The notes beneath the pieces were generated by a model. The model had not been told where the DNA came from, did not search any database, and saw only the letters and a program-made list of their open reading frames with translations. Positions 27,292 through 36,010 of a stretch of 64,000 bases of DNA are shown here, in pieces. Numbering within the stretch: position 1 is the first letter of the stretch; each line of letters starts with the position of its first letter. The stretch spans positions 56,488 to 120,487 of the forward strand of contig JAQGOP010000006.1 of the NCBI GenBank assembly GCA_028293545.1. The letters run 5' to 3'. Origin of the DNA: Verrucomicrobiota bacterium. Its GTDB lineage: Bacteria > Verrucomicrobiota > Verrucomicrobiia > Opitutales > Opitutaceae. The position numbers and the translations under genes were made by a program.

Positions 27292-28212
27292 ATGGATAAA
27301 ATCGACCGCAAGCTCGCCTCGGGCCTGCTCTCCCAGCAGGTCACGCGGGCGCGCTATTTCTTCCACAACCTGGCGCCGCGGCGATCGGGGCCGGTCGGAC
27401 TGGTGATGGGCGGGCGGGAGCACTGCAACCCGGACTACGCGGTGGTGCGCGAGAGTTTCCCGTTTTACGGGCTGGAGTACGTCGCGGCGGGACGCGGCAC
27501 GGTGAAGTTGAACGACCGGTGGCAGGAGCTGGGGCCGGGCGTGGTGTTTGCCTATGCGCCGGAGACGCGATGCGAGATCCGCACCGACGCGAGGGATCCG
27601 ATGGTGAAATATTTCCTGTCGTTCGCGGGCCGCGATACGCCGCGGCGCCTGCGCCGGTGTGGCGTGACGGTGGGCCGGACCCGCCAGCTGGCGGCGCATG
27701 CGGAAATCACGAGCGTGCTGGAAGACCTGGTGCGCGAAGGCCAGCGCTCAGGGGCGCTGGCGGGGCGGATTTGCGCGGCACTCTTCGAGCTGCTGCTGCT
27801 GAAAGTGGAGGACACCGCGACATTGACGCCGCACGCGAGCGAGCCGGCGCGGGAAGCCTTCCTGCGGTGCAAGGCACTCATCGATGCACAGGTCGAGCGA
27901 CTGGGATCGCTCGAAGAAATCGCGCGGGCGGCGGGCGTCGAAACGTCGAGCGTCTGCCGTTGGTTCCGGCGTTACCAAGGCACGAGCCCGTACCAATACC
28001 TGCTGCGGAGAAAGATGAACCTCGCCGCGGAGCACTTGGTGGAGAACGGCGGGCTGGTGAAGGAAGCGGCGCAGCGACTGGGGTTTGCCGACCCGTATCA
28101 TTTTTCCCGCGCGTTCAAGTCGGTGCACGGCGTCGCACCGCAGACCTTGCTGCGCTACCGGCAGAGTAGCGTCGGCGGCCCGCCTGCTCGGAAAGAAGCG
28201 CGGAATGAGTAA
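27292..28212 (+). CDS. AraC family transcriptional regulator
   Basis: A 306-residue regulator. An N-terminal cupin-like sensor (FYGLEYVAAGRGTVKLND, GVVFAYAP) senses an effector, and the C-terminal two-helix-turn-helix domain has LEEIARAAGVETSSVCRWFRRY and VKEAAQRLGFADPYHFSRAFK. Starts at ATG 27271 and 27292 are both possible; I prefer 27292. It probably controls the divergent isomerase-like gene. The last residues, SSVGGPPARKEARNE, are encoded by a degenerate family A repeat (28166-28191) read in a frame where its TAG is not a stop, so the C-terminus has been extended by the repeat. Confidence 0.9.
   Translation: MDKIDRKLASGLLSQQVTRARYFFHNLAPRRSGPVGLVMGGREHCNPDYAVVRESFPFYGLEYVAAGRGTVKLNDRWQELGPGVVFAYAPETRCEIRTDARDPMVKYFLSFAGRDTPRRLRRCGVTVGRTRQLAAHAEITSVLEDLVREGQRSGALAGRICAALFELLLLKVEDTATLTPHASEPAREAFLRCKALIDAQVERLGSLEEIARAAGVETSSVCRWFRRYQGTSPYQYLLRRKMNLAAEHLVENGGLVKEAAQRLGFADPYHFSRAFKSVHGVAPQTLLRYRQSSVGGPPARKEARNE
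28166..28191 (+). repeat. Family A repeat, copy 5 (translated within the AraC gene)
   Basis: GTAGCGTCGGCGGCCCGCCTG matches the family consensus with one or two changes. Here the frame places the TAG across two codons (AGT AGC), so the repeat is translated as part of the AraC C-terminus. Confidence 0.8.
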
Positions 28213-28255
28213 GTAAGCTCGGGCATGCTCGGCCATCCGCCACTCGCGACTTCGG

Positions 28256-28280
28256 AAAGCAGGCGGGCGCCGGCGTTACT
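28256..28280 (-). repeat. Family A repeat, copy 6, degenerate (supplies the BON gene stop)
   Basis: In reverse orientation it reads GTAACGCCGGCGCCCGCCTGC, a variant in which TAG has become TAA. That TAA (complement of 28276-28278) is the stop codon of the BON-domain gene. Confidence 0.75.
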
Positions 28281-28773
28281 TCGCTTCAACCGTGAGCAGC
28301 GAAACCACTTGGGCGACGCCTTGGGTGTCGAGGGCGAGGACGATCGCCCGCCCGATCAATTCAGGGGAAGTGACGGTGCCTTTTAGCGTGACGAGGCCGC
28401 TGTCGGCATCGACGTCGATCTTGAGCGCGGAGAGATCCGAGTCGGTCACGTACTTGGTCTTGATAAGCGTGACGATGCGCGCGTTGTCGGCGGCGGTGCC
28501 GATTTTTTCACCGGCCACGGCGGCCTTGGCGCGGACGATGCGGCCCCCCTTCTCGAGGTCCGCCTGGATATCCGCCGGCGTGAGTTTCCATTCGGTCAGT
28601 TTCGCCGAGACGGAATTTTTCACGTTGGTCGCGACTTCCCTCGTCTTGTCGACCGCGGTGTTGGTGGCGTCGCGGGTTTGTTCGCCGAGGGTGCGAGTGT
28701 CGCCCTTGCGGCAGCCCGCGAGGGCGAGAGCCAGGACCGTGACGGCGAGGAGGGAGGTTTTCGGCGTTATCAT
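28276..28773 (-). CDS. BON-domain lipoprotein
   Basis: A 165-residue envelope protein. A lipoprotein signal (LLAVTVLALALAGCRKG, lipobox before Cys) is followed by a helical region rich in Lys/Thr/Ala (TRDATNTAVDKTREVATNVK) and a C-terminal BON domain: DNARIVTLIKTKYVTDSDLS, IDVDADSGLVTLKGTVTS and GVAQVVSLLTVEAK. BON domains (as in OsmY) bind phospholipid or polysaccharide and often serve in osmotic stress. The start at ATG 28773 gives the signal peptide. The stop is embedded in a family A-like repeat. It is divergent from the SDR gene. Confidence 0.85.
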   Translation of the reverse strand: MITPKTSLLAVTVLALALAGCRKGDTRTLGEQTRDATNTAVDKTREVATNVKNSVSAKLTEWKLTPADIQADLEKGGRIVRAKAAVAGEKIGTAADNARIVTLIKTKYVTDSDLSALKIDVDADSGLVTLKGTVTSPELIGRAIVLALDTQGVAQVVSLLTVEAK

Positions 28774-28927
28774 GATGAGGGCCTTCGACCCCCGGATCGC
28801 CGCCGAGTTCAAGTTCTTTCCGGCTCATTCGCGGCGGCGTTGGGACAGAATGAATGTCGCCGATTGGGTGACGTGACGGCTCGCAGCGTGCGTCGGGCCG
28901 GGCTTGGGAGCACAAATTTGGATAATT

Positions 28928-28952
28928 AGGTTTTCGTGCCGCACGAAAACCT
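28928..28952. promoter_or_regulatory. Perfect 12-1-12 palindrome just upstream of the SDR start
   Basis: AGGTTTTCGTGC, one base, then its exact complement, ending 13 bp before the ATG at 28966. It could be an operator for a dimeric repressor, or an mRNA hairpin covering the ribosome-binding region; a short T run follows, so attenuation is another option. No other copy was seen. Confidence 0.6.
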
Positions 28953-28965
28953 TTTCGCTGCGGTC

Positions 28966-29748
28966 ATGGCTTCGAAGACTGCACTCGTCACCGGCGCATC
29001 GCGCGGCATCGGCCGTGGGATCGCCATTGAACTCGCCCGCGCGGGCTGCCGCGTGGCGATCAACTATGCCGGCAACGCGGAAGCGGCGGCGGAGGCGCTC
29101 GCGCTCGTGAAAGCGGCGGGCGGCGATGGCTTCATCGTGCAGGGCGACGTCGCGGTGGCGGCCGACCGCGAGCGGCTCGTGGCGGAAACGACCAGGCAAT
29201 TCGGACGCATCGACGTCCTCGTGAACAATGCGGGCGTGGCGCCGAAGGTGCGCGCGGACCTGCTCGAAGCGGGCGAGGAAAGTTTCGACCGCCTGTTCGC
29301 GATCAATCTCAAGGGCCCGTATTTTCTCACGCAGCTCGCGGCGAAGCAGATGCTCAAACAGGCGCCGGATGCCGAAGGTTTCCGCGGTCGGATCGTGAAT
29401 ATCACGTCCATCTCGGTCTACACGGCGTCGGTTAACCGCGGCGATTACTGCATGGTCAAGGCGGGGCTCGCGATGATGACGAAGCTGTTTGCCGACCGCC
29501 TGGCCAACGATGGCATCAATGTGTACGAAATCCGCCCCGGCGTGATCGCGACGGACATGACCGGCGGGGTGAAGGAAAAGTACGACAAGCTCATTCTCCA
29601 GGATGAACGCGGGATCACGCCGCTCCGCCGCTGGGGCCAGCCCGCCGACATCGGCCGCGCGGTCCGCGCGATCGCGGAGGACCGGTTCCCGTTTTCCACC
29701 GGCGCCGTGTTCGACGTCGACGGCGGCTTCCACCTGCACCGGCTTTAG
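28966..29748 (+). CDS. SDR family oxidoreductase (3-ketoacyl-ACP reductase-like)
   Basis: A 260-residue short-chain dehydrogenase. The cofactor motif is [16 protein letters not shown] (TGxxxGxG) at the start, then NNAGVAPKV, catalytic Ser in [14 protein letters not shown], and the Tyr-x3-Lys as DYCMVKAG; the product ends in a typical SDR tail ([12 protein letters not shown]). Names such as FabG are commonly applied, but the longer loop around [14 protein letters not shown] and the setting suggest a sugar or polyol dehydrogenase instead. ATG 28966 was chosen over 28936 since the fold starts here. A perfect palindrome lies directly upstream and may regulate it. Confidence 0.88.
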   Translation: MASKTALVTGASRGIGRGIAIELARAGCRVAINYAGNAEAAAEALALVKAAGGDGFIVQGDVAVAADRERLVAETTRQFGRIDVLVNNAGVAPKVRADLLEAGEESFDRLFAINLKGPYFLTQLAAKQMLKQAPDAEGFRGRIVNITSISVYTASVNRGDYCMVKAGLAMMTKLFADRLANDGINVYEIRPGVIATDMTGGVKEKYDKLILQDERGITPLRRWGQPADIGRAVRAIAEDRFPFSTGAVFDVDGGFHLHRL

Positions 29749-29761
29749 CCCCAAGGTAGCC

Positions 29762-32365
29762 ATGAAAATATCGCGAGCTTGGTGGTTGGTATGCTGGTTT
29801 TTTGCCGGGCTGAAGGTCGCAGTCGGCCAGGTGGAACTCGTGGTCAAGGCGGGCGGGGAACCTCATGCGATTGCGGGCGTGGACGAGGGGCGGATCGTCT
29901 ATGTGGAAAACAGCCGAAGGGTCGCGGTCACGGGCGAAGGCGACTGGGAATTCCGTTCCGTGCCCGAGTACGCCGAGCCGTTGGGGGCCGTTGACGTAAC
30001 CTCGTTTGTCGAACCGTTCCGGGCGGATCCCGCTTCTGGTGAAGATCGCATCAGCCTCAATTATCGCATCACCTTCCACGCGGAAAAGCCGGAGAAGGAG
30101 ATGTACTTCGTCGCGGCGTGGGAAGTGAACGGTGAGATCCGGACGCTGGTCGTGCGGGAGTTTCCGACGACCTTTGATAAGGACAAGGACCGGTGGGTGA
30201 GTGGTTACCTGGTGATCAAACAGTCCGAACGCCATGGTTTCCTGCGTGCTTATCTCATGAAAGACGGACGGTCGATCCGCGGGGTGCGCCGGGCGGACCT
30301 TGCGCTCGCTCCCTTCCGGTCCGCGGTGGACGACGGCGACAACGAGCGGGCGCGGGCATGGCTGGCGGGTGCAGGCCGAGGTCAAATTTTGCCTCCGACT
30401 ATGTTGGAGCAAATCTGCATGTCAGGGAGCGCCACGTTGCTGGAGACGGTGTTGGCGGAGGCGCCACGCTACGCGCGAGGACGCGATGGTGAATATCTGC
30501 TGCTGGCGTCGGCCCAGGCCGGTCGCGAGAACTGCGTGAAGGTTCTGTTACAGAAGAAGGTCGATCCAAATACCGTCGGTGACGACAAGGACACTGCGCT
30601 GTATCGGGCGGTTCGGTCCGGATCAATGCCCGTCGTGCTGGAGCTGATGTCCGCGAAGGCGAAGACGACAGGATTCACCGAGTGGAATTATCGGACGCCA
30701 TTGACCGCCGCCGTCGAGAGCGGCGATCCGGAGATGATCAAGCTCATGCTGGAGAACGGCGCGCATTGGCCGGATAAAACCTGGCGCCAGCGAGCCTTTC
30801 GCGAGGCGGTCATGTATGGTCGGGCCGCGGCGGTCCAACTCATGATCGAACGGGCCGGGCCGCTCGCGGAATTGAGCGGAAGTGAATCGCCATTGATTCT
30901 TGCAGCCCAGCGGAAGGATCACGCGATGATGAAGCGGTTGCTCGACGCCGGATTGCCGGGCAGTGGAACGGGCTTTAGAGGATTCACCGCGTTGATGGCC
31001 GCTGCAGCCGTGGGTGACGAGGAGGCGATTGGGATGCTGCGGAAGGCCGGCAGCAGTCTCGCGGCGGAGGATTATCAACAGCGGACCGCCGCCGCCTTCG
31101 CCATCAAGAGCGGATATTTTGCCTTGGGGCTGAAGCTTTGGCGGGAGGCGCCATTGTCGGGCCCGGCGTCGTCGCGACTGTTGCACGATGCCGTGCTTCT
31201 GGAGCATACCGCCTTGGTGAGCGCATTGCTGGCAGCGCAGGCCACCACCAATGCCGCGTTGGACGATTTCAATGACGTGATCATCGAGGCGGTGCGCAGC
31301 GCGAATCTTCCGCTGCTTCAGGGTATCGTGGCGCAGGGCTATGAGTGGGATCGTCCCATCCATGGGGAATGGAATCTAGCCGGCGTGGCGGCCCGTTACC
31401 GGCAGGCTGAAATCATCCAGTTCTTGGAACAGAAAGCCGGCCGGAAGCTGGTGCCGCGGCAGCCGCCGGTCGCCAAGCTGCCGATTGGCGTTGTAGATCA
31501 AACTCTCTGGCGGAGCGGCGAATCGACCGCCGTCCCTGTCGGCTCGGCGCAGGTGGATCTATATATCGACTCGAAAGGCTGTCCCCGACTGCCGTTGCTG
31601 CGCTCATCGACAAACGCGGAGGTGGGTCGCGCCGCACTGCTCAGCCTTGGCGGCTGGCGCTTTAATTCGTTGCCCGGGAAATCGGGCGAATGGCGCCGCG
31701 TGATTGTGCCCTTTGAGTCGACTGCGCCAGCTGGTGGTCCGGTCTTCACCCGCTGGCAGGTGGACGAGCAACCTTGGTTGGATGAGAACGCCCGCCCTAA
31801 GTCCGACTTGCTCAATGCGCGGGACGTTACTGACGCGGCTTGGGTTCGTTTTGAGGTGACGCCCGCCGGAAAAGTCACGGCGCCCGTCGTGCTCAGTGCG
31901 ACGGCGCCAGGTCTCGAGGAGCCCGCCCTCGCGATGTTGAAATCGTGGCATTTCTTTCCCGCCAAGAAAGGCGGCCGAGATGTCGCATGTGTTCGGGACG
32001 GCGTAATCCTGTTGCCCGCGGGGCTGCTCGTGGACTCGAACTCGTGCGTCTTGTTGAGTCACCTCGGTTCAGGCCGTACCCCGGCGCGCATGTATGCCCG
32101 GTCCAAGACTACCTATGACTATCAGTTGGAAATGGAAAATTCCGCGAAGCACTCGGTCGTGCTGGTACGATTCAAAATCGACCGCGAAGGCATGACGAAG
32201 GATGTGGTGGTGGTCGCCGCGCCGGACCCGAAGATTGGAAAGCTGGTCGCGAGCTTTGGGAACTGGCTTCAGTTCAAATCGCTCGTCCTCGAACAAACCG
32301 AGTCTGAGTATCCCATGATGCTCGTGCAGGTGTTCGGAGACGCGAATCGTGATCCGAAGCCGTGA
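29762..32365 (+). CDS. Exported ankyrin-repeat protein with TonB-C-like repeats
   Basis: An 867-residue protein with a signal peptide (AWWLVCWFFAGLKVAVGQ). Residues about 20-170 form an unfamiliar beta-rich domain. About 180-560 are ankyrin repeats, for example DKDTALYRAVRSGSMPVVLELM and RTPLTAAVESGDPEMIKLML. The last 300 residues hold three degenerate units like the TonB C-terminal domain: VDLYIDSKGCPRLPLLRSST..AALLSLGGWRFNS, VRFEVTPAGKVTAPVVLSAT..LAMLKSWHFFPA, and VRFKIDREGMTKDVVVVAAP. The start is ATG 29762, 14 bp after the SDR stop. No ExbB/ExbD genes adjoin. It is probably a periplasmic scaffold or signalling protein; the function is unknown. Confidence 0.75.
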   Translation: MKISRAWWLVCWFFAGLKVAVGQVELVVKAGGEPHAIAGVDEGRIVYVENSRRVAVTGEGDWEFRSVPEYAEPLGAVDVTSFVEPFRADPASGEDRISLNYRITFHAEKPEKEMYFVAAWEVNGEIRTLVVREFPTTFDKDKDRWVSGYLVIKQSERHGFLRAYLMKDGRSIRGVRRADLALAPFRSAVDDGDNERARAWLAGAGRGQILPPTMLEQICMSGSATLLETVLAEAPRYARGRDGEYLLLASAQAGRENCVKVLLQKKVDPNTVGDDKDTALYRAVRSGSMPVVLELMSAKAKTTGFTEWNYRTPLTAAVESGDPEMIKLMLENGAHWPDKTWRQRAFREAVMYGRAAAVQLMIERAGPLAELSGSESPLILAAQRKDHAMMKRLLDAGLPGSGTGFRGFTALMAAAAVGDEEAIGMLRKAGSSLAAEDYQQRTAAAFAIKSGYFALGLKLWREAPLSGPASSRLLHDAVLLEHTALVSALLAAQATTNAALDDFNDVIIEAVRSANLPLLQGIVAQGYEWDRPIHGEWNLAGVAARYRQAEIIQFLEQKAGRKLVPRQPPVAKLPIGVVDQTLWRSGESTAVPVGSAQVDLYIDSKGCPRLPLLRSSTNAEVGRAALLSLGGWRFNSLPGKSGEWRRVIVPFESTAPAGGPVFTRWQVDEQPWLDENARPKSDLLNARDVTDAAWVRFEVTPAGKVTAPVVLSATAPGLEEPALAMLKSWHFFPAKKGGRDVACVRDGVILLPAGLLVDSNSCVLLSHLGSGRTPARMYARSKTTYDYQLEMENSAKHSVVLVRFKIDREGMTKDVVVVAAPDPKIGKLVASFGNWLQFKSLVLEQTESEYPMMLVQVFGDANRDPKP

Positions 32366-32499
32366 CCTGGTTTGAGCGCGCGTGAGCGCCGCAGGTCCGC
32401 TTTTGCCTTCGAGCCCCGAATTTGGCGGGACTTCCCGGTGAGGTGGCCGGGTCGCGTTTTCCGCTCGCGGCGGCGCGAGCGCCGGGCACGTTCGCGAGC

Positions 32500-33504
32500 A
32501 TGTTGCTTACCTGTCAGGCCGCTTTTGAATCGCTGCTCGTGCGTGAGATCGAGGGCGCGTCGCTGCACGCGGCCGAGCACGGACCGGGCTGGGTACGAAC
32601 CCAGACGGAAGGGGTGACGGAACGACTCGCGTTTCCCTATCTCACGTTAAGTGAGCCGGTCGAAGTGCAGGGCGAGTCGGTGAATGCCCTGGCGCAGCGA
32701 GTCGCGGAATTTTTCCTCGCGAGCATGAAGGGAGAGCGCATCGAGGGCGCGTGGCCGAGCGTGTGGATTGGGCCGCAGGAAATCGTGGGGCTGGGGCGGC
32801 GCATCTCGGCGGTGGAGTCGGCGTGCGGGGAAATCCTGAAGAAGAAATTCTCGCGCGTGGCGAAGCTGGCCGTGGCCGATGTGCCGCGGGGCGTGGGACC
32901 GGCCCGCGGCTTGTTCGTTTACTTCACGGACTTTGGGCGCGCGTTTGTTTCGCGGCAGGCGTTCGTGCACGGCCAGCGGCGCATGGCCGACGACGATCTC
33001 GCTCCGTCGCGGTCGTATTTGAAAGTGGAGGAGGCCTACATCATCCTGGGACGCGAGCCGGCGCCGGGTGAAACCGTGTGCGACCTCGGGGCGGCGCCGG
33101 GCGGCTGGAGTTTCAGCGCCGCGAAGCGCGGGGCCCACGTCATCGCGATCGACAACGGCCCGTTGAAGGGCGGGGCGCTGGATCATCCGGCAATCGAGCA
33201 CCGGCTGGAGGACGCGTTTAAATTTTCCCCGCCCGAGGGTCAGCGTTTCGACTGGTTGTTCTGCGACCTCGTCGAGGAACCGCATCACGTGCTGCAGCAC
33301 ATCGTGGCGCCGTGGCTCGAGCGCGGCTGGTGCCGGAACTTCGTCATCAACCTGAAGTTCGGCCGAGTGGACGCGGTCGCACTGCTGAAGGAGATGAGTG
33401 CGGCCGATTCGGCGTTTGCGAGATACGCGCCGGGATTTCGAGTGCGGCATCTGTATCATGATCGGGAAGAGCTGACCGTGGTGGGCGAGCGGATTCCGGG
33501 TTAA
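32500..33504 (+). CDS. rlmM: 23S rRNA 2'-O-ribose methyltransferase RlmM-like
   Basis: A 334-residue protein. An N-terminal THUMP-like region (about 1-165) precedes a Rossmann methyltransferase domain. The catalytic K-D-K-E tetrad can be placed as SRSYLKVEEAY (Lys), WLFCDLVEEP (Asp), VINLKFGRVD (Lys) and HDREELTVVG (Glu); SAM motif I is VCDLGAAPGGWSFSAAKRG. RlmM methylates C2498 of 23S rRNA in E. coli; this homologue is slightly shorter. A longer frame from 32422 exists, but MLLTCQAAFESLL at 32500 matches the family start. The 134 bp upstream hold no gene. Confidence 0.82.
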   Translation: MLLTCQAAFESLLVREIEGASLHAAEHGPGWVRTQTEGVTERLAFPYLTLSEPVEVQGESVNALAQRVAEFFLASMKGERIEGAWPSVWIGPQEIVGLGRRISAVESACGEILKKKFSRVAKLAVADVPRGVGPARGLFVYFTDFGRAFVSRQAFVHGQRRMADDDLAPSRSYLKVEEAYIILGREPAPGETVCDLGAAPGGWSFSAAKRGAHVIAIDNGPLKGGALDHPAIEHRLEDAFKFSPPEGQRFDWLFCDLVEEPHHVLQHIVAPWLERGWCRNFVINLKFGRVDAVALLKEMSAADSAFARYAPGFRVRHLYHDREELTVVGERIPG

Positions 33505-33609
33505 AGGCCCGGAAGTTTTGCCTTTCCGGGATTCGGGATTCCTTCGGATTTCGGATTTTTAACTTCGAGTTTCTCTCCCGGCGGTGCTTCATGCGGAGAC
33601 TTCCTCCTT

Positions 33610-34143
33610 ATGAAACGCATCCTCCTGAAATCTGTCCTCGCGGCATGCCTCCTGCCGCTGGCGGCGCTGGCCGGCGACCCGGTGTTCAATGGCCGGTGGC
33701 GCCTCGATCCCGCGCGCAGCACCGCACTCGATGGCTGGTCCACGCTGGACCTGGTCATCAGCGTCGAGGGCTCGAAAATCACCCTGCTCCACGACCTGAC
33801 CTGGCATGCGACGAAGGTCACGGCCACGAACGTGTTCAATTCGGCGCAAGCGTCGGAGGTGAAGAATTTCTTCCGTCTCGATCAACGCCACATGGCGGTT
33901 TACGCGCGGCCGAACGAGTCGGCCCAGGTGACATCGTCATGGCTCGACGACGGACGGACGCTGCGGGTCGAGGCGCAGGTGCCGCTGGAGACATCGCAGG
34001 GCAACCCCACGATGCGGCTGTACGACGAGTACCGCGTGCTCGAAGGCGGGAACGAGTTGGTATGGATCGAACTGCACAGCACGCGCAGCCGGCCCCTGGT
34101 TTATCGCTTCACGAAAGTGCCGACGGAGGCGGCGACGAAATAA
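33610..34143 (+). CDS. Exported protein of unknown function
   Basis: A 177-residue protein with a clear signal peptide (ILLKSVLAACLLPLAALAG). The mature part begins DPVFNGRWRLDPARSTALDG, is predicted beta-rich, and has a pattern (FNGRWRLDPARS, DGRTLRVEAQVPL, LVWIELHSTRSRPLVYRF) like the lipocalin/YceI-type secreted barrels often described as hypothetical; I do not recognise a named family. It precedes the GxGYxYP gene by 4 bp and is probably in one operon with it. Upstream is a 105-bp gap with GGATTCGGGATTC-type short repeats. Confidence 0.7.
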   Translation: MKRILLKSVLAACLLPLAALAGDPVFNGRWRLDPARSTALDGWSTLDLVISVEGSKITLLHDLTWHATKVTATNVFNSAQASEVKNFFRLDQRHMAVYARPNESAQVTSSWLDDGRTLRVEAQVPLETSQGNPTMRLYDEYRVLEGGNELVWIELHSTRSRPLVYRFTKVPTEAATK

Positions 34144-34147
34144 TCCC

Positions 34148-35806
34148 ATGAGACGCATTTTTATTTTACTGTCCCTGCTGCTGCCGGCGGCGATCGCCCT
34201 GCGCGGCGCCGATGTGGCGACGAAAGTGGAGGCGCCCGCGCCGTCCCGCGAAGCGTTCGTGATGCATTTTGACGGTGACTGGAATGTCGCCGGCGGGCTG
34301 CCCGAGAAAGCGATGCTCATCAGCTTGCAAGGGCTCGCGAACCGCAATGCGCCCCAGCTCTATATCATCCACCCGCGCGACTACCAATGGGAGATCACGC
34401 AGCCGCTGTTTGATTTCTATGAGCGCAAACATGGCGTCCATTTCACGGAACTGAAGACCGCGGACGCAGCGCTGACCCAGTTCAAGCTGTCGGCAAAGGG
34501 CTATGTGGTCTGGGATAAGGCGGTCGGGCCATCGCTCAACGTCGCGTTCACGATCGCGGGCCTGGAAGACGCCGTCGTGGTCAGCGCCGAGTTGATCCCG
34601 CTGGCCGAGCAGCATGGCCTCAGGGCGATCGACGACCTGCGCGGACGCTACAATGGCCAAACCGACGCGCAAATCTACGCGGACGCCGTGAAGCGCTATT
34701 GGGCGCGCACCAACAAGGATGCGGTGATGATGATGGGCGGGCATCGCGGCGCGGTGATGATGCCCGGGATGGCGGACTGGGGCGTGCGGCAGAAAATGTT
34801 CTTCCACGATCTCGCGGCGAATCCGGAAATCCCCGCGGAACTCGCGCTCGAGCAGCGCCTGCTCGGGGCATTGAACCCGGGGGCGACGGTCTTCGGCTGG
34901 CACCCTTATGGCAAGGACACGGAGGAGCAGCACACGACGCTGCTATCGACGTACGGCCTGAAAATGGAAGGCCTGCACAACCTGCCAAACCTGAGTTTCA
35001 ATTGTCAGTTCACGTTCACGCCCGGTTTCAAGTTCACGAACAACTCACACGTAGCCGTCGACGCCAAGCTCGTGGCGCAGGACAAGGTTTACCTTTCGTT
35101 TGTCCAGTCGGACAGCATCGGCATCGGCGTGTGGACAAAGCCCGGGCGCGGCAAGCTGCCGTTCGCGTGGCAGGTGACGATGAACTGGACGAAGTTCTCC
35201 CCGGCGGCGCTGGAGTATTTCCACGAGAGCGCCACGCCGAACGACTATTTCATCGGGGGGCTTTCGGGGCCCGGCTACATGTATCCGAATCATATCCCGG
35301 CCGATAAATTCCCCCTGCTGATGAAGCAGGCGAACGACTTGATGGCCATGCTCGACGAACACGTGCTGGAAATCATGGATAACTCGGCGGCCGACGGAAA
35401 CCTGGGCAACGCCGACCTGACGAAGGAAACGGTCGACCGGTATTACGCGGCGTTCCCGAAGGTGATCGGGTTCATCAATGGTTATGGCCCGGCGCGCACG
35501 CGCGACCTGCGCGGCACGCAGCCGATGATTTCCTACGAGTACTACATCGACCCGCGCCGTCCGCGCGAGGAAGTGGCCGGCGACCTCGAGGAGCTGATTG
35601 CGCTCAATCCGAAGCGCCCGTATTTCCTGCTCGTGCACGTGCGCGAGTCGAACGACGTGAACAGCCTGATCGGCGTCGTGAAACAACTCACCGGCCCGAC
35701 CGAAGTGGTGCCGCTGGATGTGTTCCTGAAGCTGGCGGCGAGCAAACAGACGTACACGACGCGCTACCAGGACCCGGCAGACCCAAAGCATTTCAAGGGA
35801 TTCTGA
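34148..35806 (+). CDS. GxGYxYP-domain putative glycoside hydrolase, exported
   Basis: A 552-residue protein with a signal peptide (IFILLSLLLPAAIALRGA). The naming motif appears as GLSGPGYMYPNHIP near residue 378, and the N-terminal part (LPEKAMLISLQGLANRNAPQLYI) matches the family's lead domain. GxGYxYP (PF14323) is a TIM-barrel-like family assumed to be a glycoside hydrolase, found mostly in Bacteroidota and Verrucomicrobiota; no activity is established. Acidic candidates are in DNSAADGNLGNAD and SYEYYIDPRRP. It forms an operon with the upstream small exported protein, suggesting a shared extracytoplasmic carbohydrate role. Confidence 0.85.
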   Translation: MRRIFILLSLLLPAAIALRGADVATKVEAPAPSREAFVMHFDGDWNVAGGLPEKAMLISLQGLANRNAPQLYIIHPRDYQWEITQPLFDFYERKHGVHFTELKTADAALTQFKLSAKGYVVWDKAVGPSLNVAFTIAGLEDAVVVSAELIPLAEQHGLRAIDDLRGRYNGQTDAQIYADAVKRYWARTNKDAVMMMGGHRGAVMMPGMADWGVRQKMFFHDLAANPEIPAELALEQRLLGALNPGATVFGWHPYGKDTEEQHTTLLSTYGLKMEGLHNLPNLSFNCQFTFTPGFKFTNNSHVAVDAKLVAQDKVYLSFVQSDSIGIGVWTKPGRGKLPFAWQVTMNWTKFSPAALEYFHESATPNDYFIGGLSGPGYMYPNHIPADKFPLLMKQANDLMAMLDEHVLEIMDNSAADGNLGNADLTKETVDRYYAAFPKVIGFINGYGPARTRDLRGTQPMISYEYYIDPRRPREEVAGDLEELIALNPKRPYFLLVHVRESNDVNSLIGVVKQLTGPTEVVPLDVFLKLAASKQTYTTRYQDPADPKHFKGF

Positions 35807-36010
35807 ACGGCGGCGTCGCGTACCGCGATCACGCCGGCCTTGGAGTAGGATGGGTTTTCTCTGCCCTGCGAAGGTTTCGTGTCGGTGCTTCGGCTCCGTT
35901 GCGTGGTTCAATCGCGTCGTCGTCGTCCGCCGTTGGATTTCCACGGAGCCCGTCGGGGACCTCACCCTACTTTTGTTTGTTTTTTCGACGACGCTGTTCC
36001 AGCTTCGGCC

